Assembly: GCA_964426915.1 (NCBI GenBank) | Contig: CAYRTD010000173.1 | Coordinates: 1-7,810 of the forward strand | From: CAYRTD01 sp964426915 | GTDB lineage: Bacteria > Bacteroidota > Bacteroidia > Bacteroidales > GCA-2748055 | Reading direction: 5' to 3' | Length of the DNA: 7,810 nt | Shown here: positions 1 through 4,216 of the stretch, piece by piece | How positions within the stretch are numbered: the stretch's first letter is position 1 | How the letters are laid out: each line of letters opens with the position of its first letter | Notes under the pieces: model-generated | Seen by the model: the letters and a program-made list of their open reading frames with translations, nothing else | Told to the model about the DNA's origin: nothing | The model's database searches: none | Translations under genes and position numbers: made by a program

Positions 1-55
1 TGGGAAAAAATATAAAATGATAAAATTATTTGGATTTTAACACAATTCATTTCGA

Positions 56-117
56 ACCCTCCGTTTGGCCTGCTAACACCCGGTTTTTTTTATAATTGCC
101 CATGCCAAACGGAGGGT
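56..117. repeat. 14-bp perfect inverted repeat
   Basis: The left arm ACCCTCCGTTTGGC (56-69) and the right arm GCCAAACGGAGGGT (104-117) are exact reverse complements separated by 34 bases. The spacer contains a run of eight T (84-91) but no stem directly before it, so this is not a standard intrinsic terminator. It could be the ends of a very small mobile or repeat element, a large cruciform, or an RNA stem in the tail of an upstream transcript. Its function is unknown. Confidence 0.7.
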
Positions 118-275
118 GAGAAACCTCCTCTTACCATTGTGCGGCTGAAGGGGGATTGAACCCATGTTAAAAAAGGGCAGGCTATTTCCTCAAACCAGGT
201 CTTTCACATTCCGCCTCTGGTGGCATGGTCCTTCGAACAGGTTTTATTGTCGGCGGATTACCGTAACGCATCTTA

Positions 276-337
276 CCCAGGGCGCCGTTCAATGAATATT
301 TGGCCTTCGGCCTATATTCATTTTCACTTGCCCTGGG
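276..337. repeat. Nested hairpin element
   Basis: Three stems nest inside one another. The outer stem is CCCAGGGC (276-283) with GCCCTGGG (330-337). The middle stem is AATGAATAT (291-299) with ATATTCATT (314-322). The apical stem is GGCC (302-305) with GGCC (309-312), closed by a TTC loop. A 7-by-7 internal loop separates the outer and middle stems. The regular nesting looks like a dispersed palindromic intergenic repeat or a folded RNA. No T-run follows it, so it is unlikely to be a terminator. Confidence 0.6.
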
Positions 338-347
338 CTGGTATATG

Positions 348-364
348 CTGGCCTTTCAGGCCGG
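348..364. repeat. Small GGCCT-TTC-AGGCC hairpin
   Basis: The stem GGCCT (350-354) pairs with AGGCC (358-362) around a TTC loop, extended by a T-G wobble and a C-G pair to 348/364. It reuses the GGCC-TTC logic of the larger hairpin just upstream (302-312), so both may belong to the same repeat unit. Confidence 0.4.
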
Positions 365-468
365 AAATGCATTATCGGGAATGGACGAAATCCAGGAGAA
401 TTTGATAGCATGTATGAAGGCTACACCCTGTTTGACCGGAACCGACTTATGTATAAAGAGTAGCTCCC

Positions 469-490
469 GGGGGAGGGGTTAGGGGTGGGG
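469..490 (+). other. G-quadruplex motif
   Basis: Four G-runs occur in 22 bases: five G at 469-473, then four G each at 475-478, 482-485 and 487-490. The linkers are one, three and one base. Four-G runs with such short loops fit the strongest class of parallel G-quadruplex motif. It lies about 285 bases upstream of the TetR gene. The motif itself is certain; folding in the cell and any role are not shown. Confidence 0.7.
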
Positions 491-552
491 CATAAAGGCA
501 TCCATAAGTTTTAAACATCCTGTATTGTTTCCGAAAATCCCCTGGCATAATA

Positions 553-565
553 TTTGTTAAACAAA
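553..565. promoter_or_regulatory. Dyad TTTGTT-A-AACAAA, possible operator
   Basis: This is a perfect 6+1+6 palindrome upstream of the regulator gene. The first ten bases of the region 552-561 (ATTTGTTAAA) recur as a direct repeat at 619-628, over the upstream candidate -7 box. It could be a repressor half of a two-site operator. Because the region is AT-rich, chance is a real alternative. Confidence 0.2.
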
Positions 566-577
566 ATCTCCAATAAA

Positions 578-594
578 ATTAACACTCCGTTAAT
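578..594. promoter_or_regulatory. 17-bp dyad ATTAAC-N5-GTTAAT, possible operator
   Basis: The arms ATTAAC (578-583) and GTTAAT (589-594) are exact reverse complements around the spacer ACTCC. The size suits a TetR-family dimer site. It lies just upstream of where the -33 region of the candidate promoter at 616-623 would sit, a good place to block transcription. Assignment to the neighbouring regulator is inference. Confidence 0.3.
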
Positions 595-615
595 ATTTAT
601 TACACGCTATCCACT

Positions 616-623
616 TAAATTTG
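616..623 (+). promoter_or_regulatory. Candidate Bacteroidota -7 box (upstream)
   Basis: TAAATTTG matches the Bacteroidota sigma-factor -7 consensus TAnnTTTG exactly. No clear TTTG-type -33 box is present at the expected distance; TTTA at 596-599 is the nearest. In DNA this AT-rich a chance match is plausible, so it ranks below the box at 687-694. Confidence 0.25.
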
Positions 624-643
624 TTAAAAACTTTAAAACCTAA

Positions 644-671
644 GGAAACTTTTGAACAAAAAATAGTTTCC
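644..671. promoter_or_regulatory. Dyad GGAAACT-N14-AGTTTCC, possible operator
   Basis: The seven-base arms at 644-650 and 665-671 are exact reverse complements with a 14-base spacer. The right arm falls where the -33 region of the promoter candidate at 687-694 is expected, so a protein bound here would occlude RNA polymerase. This placement makes it the best-positioned candidate operator for autoregulation by the TetR protein. No binding site consensus is known to me for this regulator. Confidence 0.35.
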
Positions 672-686
672 GTGGTTTAATTTTTA

Positions 687-694
687 TATTTTTG
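687..694 (+). promoter_or_regulatory. Candidate -7 promoter box for the efflux operon
   Basis: TATTTTTG fits TAnnTTTG exactly and lies 80 bases before the regulator start, implying a transcript starting near 700 with a leader of about 75 bases. The -33 match is weak; TTTC at 667-670 is the closest. It would drive the regulator and, by readthrough, the three efflux genes. Confidence 0.4.
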
Positions 695-743
695 CGGACG
701 TTATTGCAAAAATACAGGAAGCAATTCATTGTATTGTCATGCA

Positions 744-755
744 TTGAAGCTTCAA
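744..755. promoter_or_regulatory. Perfect 12-bp palindrome TTGAAGCTTCAA
   Basis: This fully self-complementary 12-mer lies in the predicted leader, 19 bases before the regulator ATG. A repressor bound here would act as a roadblock just after the promoter. It could equally form a weak leader hairpin or be chance. Confidence 0.3.
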
Positions 756-774
756 AAATCAGGAAGAGAAATTT

Positions 775-1401
775 ATGGAAAATACAGAAGAAATTTATCA
801 GAAAGTACTTGAACTTTACAAAAAATACGGGATAAAATCGGTCACCATGGACGATATATCCCGCGAAATGGGGATATCAAAAAAAACCCTTTATACGCTG
901 GTTGCTGATAAAAATGAACTCGTGGAAAAGACAGTTCTCCATGAATTCGAATCGGTTAAAGGCTGTTTTATGAAGGTCTTCGATAAAAAAGGACTGAATG
1001 CGATCGAGCAGTTGTTTGAAGTCAATTATTTTATGCGGAAACAATTAAAGCATCACAGTTTTTCGCTGGAATATGACCTGCGGAAATACTTTCCCGAATT
1101 GTACAAGAAGATTACCGACAAAAAGCAGGAGGAAATGTATCAGTCCGTTCTTGAAAATATGAAAAAGGGTAAGGCTGAAGGGATATACCGGGAGGAATTA
1201 AACGAAGTACTTATCGCAAAGCTCTACGTTTCGAGGATTGTACATGCCCACGAAAGTGCCATTATAAGTATTGAAGACTTTATTGAGCCTGAGGCCTCCA
1301 GGGAATATTTCGTGTACCACATCAGGGGCATTGCAAACGATAAAGGCATTAAAATACTGGAAGACAATATAGAAAAATTGTATCACCCGGATAATGAATA
1401 A
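775..1401 (+). CDS. TetR-family transcriptional regulator of the efflux operon
   Basis: The protein has 208 residues, a normal TetR length. The N-terminal DNA-binding domain covers about residues 7-54. Its helix-turn-helix is clear: TMDDISREMGISKKTLY (24-40), followed by the family hallmark DKNELV (45-50). The C-terminal ~150 residues are helical, of low complexity to the eye, and should form the ligand pocket and dimer interface; they do not reveal the ligand. The ATG at 775 follows AGGAAGAG by about 6-10 bases and gives the HTH its usual offset from the N terminus, which supports this start. The gene is first in the cluster and its stop overlaps the TolC-like start, so it is co-transcribed with the pump it most likely represses. 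Candidate operators lie at 553-755. Alternatively it could be an activator, but TetR neighbours of RND operons are usually repressors. Confidence 0.92.
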   Translation: MENTEEIYQKVLELYKKYGIKSVTMDDISREMGISKKTLYTLVADKNELVEKTVLHEFESVKGCFMKVFDKKGLNAIEQLFEVNYFMRKQLKHHSFSLEYDLRKYFPELYKKITDKKQEEMYQSVLENMKKGKAEGIYREELNEVLIAKLYVSRIVHAHESAIISIEDFIEPEASREYFVYHIRGIANDKGIKILEDNIEKLYHPDNE

Positions 1402-2740
1402 TAGAATTATGAACAAATTTACTGGAAAGAAAACCGTTTTTTTGATATTATCAATGATAATTTCATTGCCTCTTTACAGTCAGGAAGAGGAAAATGTCTC
1501 TCTGGAGCTAAGTCTTCAGGAGGCTGTTGAATATGCACTGGAAAATAATTATGATGTCCGCAACGCAAAGCTTGATATTGAAGCGGCAAAGAAAGAAGTC
1601 TGGAAAACAACGGCTATGGGTCTTCCTCAGGCAAATGCCACACTCGATTATCAGCATATTCCAGGTACAGTTCCCACTATAGAATTTCCCTCTCCGGATG
1701 GTAGTTCGCAGGAAATTTCCCTGGCAACGAAAAATTCTGCCAACTACAATGTGCGACTATCACAGATGGTGTTCAGGGGGGAATATTTCGTAGGCCTGCA
1801 GGCAGCCAAAACTTACCTTCAGCTTTCAAAGAACAGTGAGGATAAAACGGAAATTGATACACGTGCAACCGTCAGCAACAGCTACTATACCATTCTTGTG
1901 CTTGAAAAAAACAGGGATATTCTCGATTCTTCCCTGGAAAATATAAACAAAACCCTGAAGGAGATTGAGGCTATGGTTGAGCAGGGGTTGATGGATGATC
2001 TGGATTACGACCAGTTGAAGATCACTCAAAACACTATTCTGAACTCAATCAATTCCATGGATCGTCAGATTGAAGTTTCCTATTTCCTGATGAAAATAAA
2101 CCTGGGGCTCGCAGAAGAAGATGAGATCAGCCTCACAGAACCCATCGACAATATATTGCTGGATGTTCAGCAGGATGCGCTTCTGAACCAGGAGTTCAGG
2201 CTGGAGGAAAATATTGAGTACCGGATCCTTGATACGCAGGAAGAGATACAGGAACTGACGGTCAAACGCGAAAAGTCGCAATTCCTGCCCAGTCTTTCTG
2301 CTTTTTATCTTTATCAGGACAGGACCAACAAACCCGATTTCGATATGACCATCAATCATATCATCGGACTGAATGTGAGTCTGCCGATATTTTCCAGCGG
2401 ACAAAGGCTGGCCACTGTTCAGCAGGCAAAGATCAATCTTGAAAAATCGAAACTGCAGAAAGAGCGGGCATCTGAGAATATCATCCTGGCGGTAGAGCAG
2501 GCCCGGTACAACTTCAAATCGGCTTACGAAAGCTACCTGACACAATTGGAGAATCTGGATCTTTCGATGAAAGTATACGATCAGACCGTTATCAAATTTA
2601 GGAACGGAGTAGCTTCGAGTCTTGATGTAACTCAGGCGAACGATCAGTACCTGAATACCTGGTCGACCTATTCCCAAACGGTTCTTGAAATGCTGACAGC
2701 CAGAACCTCACTCGAAAAAGCATTAAATATAACCTATTAA
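1394..2740 (+). CDS. TolC-family outer-membrane efflux protein
   Basis: The protein has 448 residues, the usual length of the outer-membrane component of RND efflux systems. A Sec signal peptide spans about residues 11-29 (hydrophobic run VFLILSMIISLPLYS, then an acidic mature start). Two homologous outer-membrane-efflux repeats follow. Repeat one has LSLQEAVEYALENN (39-52), MGLPQANATLDY (75-86), LSQMVFRGE (122-130) and the helix ending around 240. Repeat two has FLPSLSAFYLY (297-307), GLNVSLPIFSSGQR (325-338) and the hallmark FRNGVASSLDVTQANDQYL (402-420). A trimer of this protein would form the beta-barrel and periplasmic duct. The start at 1394 overlaps the regulator by 8 bases; an in-frame ATG at 1409 (MNKFTGKKTV) would also leave an intact signal peptide, and neither has a clear ribosome site, so the start is uncertain by 15 bases. 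Confidence 0.93.
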   Translation: MNNRIMNKFTGKKTVFLILSMIISLPLYSQEEENVSLELSLQEAVEYALENNYDVRNAKLDIEAAKKEVWKTTAMGLPQANATLDYQHIPGTVPTIEFPSPDGSSQEISLATKNSANYNVRLSQMVFRGEYFVGLQAAKTYLQLSKNSEDKTEIDTRATVSNSYYTILVLEKNRDILDSSLENINKTLKEIEAMVEQGLMDDLDYDQLKITQNTILNSINSMDRQIEVSYFLMKINLGLAEEDEISLTEPIDNILLDVQQDALLNQEFRLEENIEYRILDTQEEIQELTVKREKSQFLPSLSAFYLYQDRTNKPDFDMTINHIIGLNVSLPIFSSGQRLATVQQAKINLEKSKLQKERASENIILAVEQARYNFKSAYESYLTQLENLDLSMKVYDQTVIKFRNGVASSLDVTQANDQYLNTWSTYSQTVLEMLTARTSLEKALNITY

Positions 2741-2769
2741 TAAAAGTCAAATGTTTGGATCAGAACCGA

Positions 2770-2785
2770 ACCGCCCATTGGCGGT
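2770..2785. repeat. Hairpin ACCGCC-CATT-GGCGGT
   Basis: A perfect 6-bp GC-rich stem with a CATT loop begins 29 bases after the TolC-like stop codon. No T-run follows, so it is not a good intrinsic terminator. It might protect the 3' end of a processed upstream transcript. Confidence 0.5.
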
Positions 2786-2815
2786 GAGCTCAGCAAAGCT
2801 AATGTTTGAGATCAA

Positions 2816-2877
2816 GGCGCGCAAAAATTTTAAACCGCAGTATACTAGTGTATTCGAGGATTTTAAATTTTGTGCCT
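2816..2877. repeat. Long imperfect hairpin centred on ACTAGT
   Basis: The quasi-palindrome is centred between 2846 and 2847. From the centre outward it pairs ACT/AGT, TAT/GTA, GA/TT with wobbles, then CC/GG, then AT-rich arms (AAAATTTTAAA at about 2824-2834 against TTTTAAATTTT at 2861-2871) with single-base bulges. It ends in GGCGCGC against GTGCC at 2816-2822/2872-2876. As RNA it would be a stem of more than 20 pairs. Confidence 0.5.
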
Positions 2878-2933
2878 CCGCACGCTGTCGCTGAAGCTTT
2901 AGCGTAGGCGCCTAAAGCTTCAGCGACATGCGG
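2878..2933. repeat. Hairpin with perfect 16-bp stem
   Basis: GTCGCTGAAGCTTTAG (2887-2902) and CTAAAGCTTCAGCGAC (2912-2927) are exact reverse complements around a 9-base loop. An outer stem CCGCA (2878-2882) with TGCGG (2929-2933) extends it past a small bulge. The loop side also holds a 10-bp palindrome, TAGGCGCCTA (2905-2914), which offers an alternative fold. The downstream sequence is not T-rich, arguing against an intrinsic terminator. It could stall RNase degradation, act as a cruciform, or mark a repeat element. Confidence 0.75.
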
Positions 2934-3053
2934 TTGCAGCAACGCAGAACCGAGTGATAACGAGCTCACGAATACCGCTTAAATTAATTACTGAATGAGT
3001 AAATCGGACATTATGGACAAACATTAAATAATTTTTAACAATAAATACTAACA

Positions 3054-4184
3054 ATGAAAAAGTTACTCTTAATTTACAGTGTAATATTTCTTTTTGGATG
3101 CAGTCCCGAAACCCCGGAATCTATAAAGAAAGAAATCAGCGATTACAAACAGGAGATCAGTGAGATAAATAAAAAGATCAGCGATCTGGAAAAGAAACTT
3201 GAAAATGATTCCATCCAGCCTGATGCCGATCGGGCAACAGTAGTAAGAATTAAGGAACTGAGACCGGAACCTTTCAGGCATCATATTCTGCTCAGCGGAA
3301 AAGTTAAAGCAGAAAAAGAGGTGTTTGTCAGCCCCGAGATGAGCGGACAGGTAGAAAGGATCTTTGTCAAAGAAGGTCAGCGGGTTGCTCAGGGCCAGAT
3401 CCTCATGAAGTTGAGCACGGAGGTTACCGAACAGTCCATCAAGGAAGTGAAAAGCAATCTTGAACTTCTCACAAAACTCTATGAGAAGCAGAAGAATTTG
3501 TGGGATCAGAATATTGGTTCTGAAGTGGAATATTTGCAGTCAAAAACGAATAAGGAATCTGCTGAAGCACGTCTGGCGAGTCTGCAGGAGCAGCTCAACA
3601 TGGCTGAAGTAAGAGCGGCTTTTGACGGAGTGATTGAAGATGTAGCAATTAAGGAAGGAGAAATTGCTATGCCGGGAGCACGAAATATTCATCTGGTGAA
3701 CCTGAAAGACCTGAGTATTGAGACCAATGTTTCCGAATCGTACCTGACGGATATCAGGGAAGGTGAAGAGGTGGAAGCAGAATTTCCTACCTATCCGGGT
3801 ATGAAAAAGGAACTTCCTGTTACACGGGTGGGAAGTGTGATCGATAATCTGAGCAGGACTTTCGAGGTGGAAGTGGGACTGAAAAATCCGGATGAAAAAA
3901 TAAAGCCCAATCAACTGGCAAGTCTGAAAATCATTGACTTCGAAACGGATTCCGCCCTGGTTGTACCCTCAATTATCATCAAACAGGATACTAAGGGCTA
4001 TTATATATACCGTCTTAAAGAAACCGGAGAACATCCTGAAGCGGAGAAGGTCTATATCGTACCCGGCCGTTACTCGGGCAACAAAACCATGACAGAAGAA
4101 GGGCTGGAGCCCGGAATGAAGATAATTGTCGACGGCTATAACCTGGTAACAGACGGAGCCAAAGTGAGAGTGATTTCAGAATAA
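3054..4184 (+). CDS. RND efflux periplasmic adaptor (membrane fusion) lipoprotein
   Basis: The protein has 376 residues, the usual adaptor length. The N-terminal signal ends in a lipobox LFGC with the lipidated Cys at 16, so it should be anchored to the inner membrane. Residues 23-51 form a short coiled coil with perfect 4-3 spacing of I24, I28, Y31, I35, I38, I42, L45 and L49. The lipoyl-like domain is split: VFVSPEMSGQVERIFVKEGQ (90-109) and VRAAFDGVIEDVAIKEGE (186-203), flanking an alpha-helical hairpin (about 125-184). A beta-barrel domain (about 217-293) and a membrane-proximal domain (about 298-376, with VVPSIII and a C-terminal VDGYNLVTDGAKV) complete the standard order. It links the pump to the TolC-like duct. 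It sits 28 bases before the pump gene. Confidence 0.94.
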   Translation: MKKLLLIYSVIFLFGCSPETPESIKKEISDYKQEISEINKKISDLEKKLENDSIQPDADRATVVRIKELRPEPFRHHILLSGKVKAEKEVFVSPEMSGQVERIFVKEGQRVAQGQILMKLSTEVTEQSIKEVKSNLELLTKLYEKQKNLWDQNIGSEVEYLQSKTNKESAEARLASLQEQLNMAEVRAAFDGVIEDVAIKEGEIAMPGARNIHLVNLKDLSIETNVSESYLTDIREGEEVEAEFPTYPGMKKELPVTRVGSVIDNLSRTFEVEVGLKNPDEKIKPNQLASLKIIDFETDSALVVPSIIIKQDTKGYYIYRLKETGEHPEAEKVYIVPGRYSGNKTMTEEGLEPGMKIIVDGYNLVTDGAKVRVISE

Positions 4185-4216
4185 TGAGAACAAAGATTAA
4201 TAAGTTAAGAAAATGA
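4184..4216 (+). CDS. 10-codon minicistron bridging adaptor stop and pump start
   Basis: An open frame encoding MRTKINKLRK begins with an ATG sharing a base with the adaptor stop (TAATG, 4182-4186). It ends with a TGA sharing two bases with the pump start (ATGA, 4213-4216). It is in a different frame from the pump. No stable function is expected of the peptide; if translated, it would pass ribosomes from the adaptor stop to the pump start and couple their synthesis. Because such a short frame can arise by chance in AT-rich DNA, I treat it as a possible regulatory frame. Confidence 0.3.
   Translation: MRTKINKLRK

Larger units (their letters stand above)
1..552. other. Gene-free, repeat-like intergenic DNA
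   Basis: I see no supportable gene here. The short open frames at 220-405 and 300-482 overlap each other in different frames, run straight through hairpin sequence and show no domain-like pattern, so I treat them as chance. The segment contains a 14-bp inverted repeat, a nested hairpin, a small GGCC hairpin and a G-rich tract, each listed separately. That density of palindromes, with base composition more GC-rich than the AT-rich leader after ~500, suggests decayed or dispersed intergenic repeats. That origin is inference; showing it needs copies elsewhere in the genome. Confidence 0.6.
2761..2968. repeat. Modular palindromic intergenic element
   Basis: The element is bordered by the same module in direct orientation: CAGAACCGA-N16-GAGCTCA at 2761-2792 and CAGAACCGA-N8-GAGCTCA at 2945-2968. 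In the left copy the spacer is exactly the hairpin at 2770-2785; in the right copy it is GTGATAAC. Between the modules lie a long imperfect hairpin (2816-2877) and a hairpin with a perfect 16-bp stem (2878-2933). GTGAGCTC (2784-2791) and GAGCTCAC (2962-2969) also form an outer inverted pair. This looks like a dispersed, possibly transcribed, repeat that inserted between two efflux genes. No transposase is present. I do not recognise a named family. Confidence 0.6.
2741..3053. other. Gap inside the operon, holding a structured repeat element
   Basis: The 313 bases between the TolC-like and adaptor genes contain no supportable gene. Bases ~2761-2968 are a dense array of hairpins and repeated modules, listed separately. 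Bases 2969-3053 are AT-rich leader before the adaptor. I find no TAnnTTTG box in 2969-3053 and no hairpin followed by a T-run, so neither a new promoter nor an intrinsic terminator is evident. The adaptor and pump probably depend on readthrough from the regulator promoter. Confidence 0.6.

Noticed and set aside
150..163. GGGGGATTGAACCC, resembling the T-arm of a tRNA on the - strand
   Set aside because: A T-loop-like TTCAATC can be drawn, but the 5-bp stem has a mismatch and no matching acceptor, anticodon or D arm is found within 80 bases.
220..482. Two overlapping + strand open frames of about 60 codons
   Set aside because: They overlap in different frames, pass through the nested hairpin and G-rich tract, and show no domain, signal peptide or ribosome site. 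Their composition looks like translated repeat DNA.
2045..2677. A 210-codon open frame on the - strand
   Set aside because: It lies wholly antisense to the well-supported TolC-like gene; its length reflects the codon pattern of that gene and it shows no domain of its own.
2887..2940. Intrinsic terminator after the TolC-like gene
   Set aside because: The 16-bp stem is strong, but the following bases (ATGCGGTTGCAGC) are not T-rich on either side, so standard Rho-independent termination is not supported.
2761..2968. Insertion sequence or CRISPR array in the operon gap
   Set aside because: No transposase frame, no clear target-site duplication and no regularly spaced repeats with unique spacers; only two modules plus hairpins are present.
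2995..3027. 10-codon frame MSKSDIMDKH before the adaptor gene
   Set aside because: Unlike the 4184-4216 frame it has no overlap with a neighbouring start or stop, so it is most simply a chance frame.
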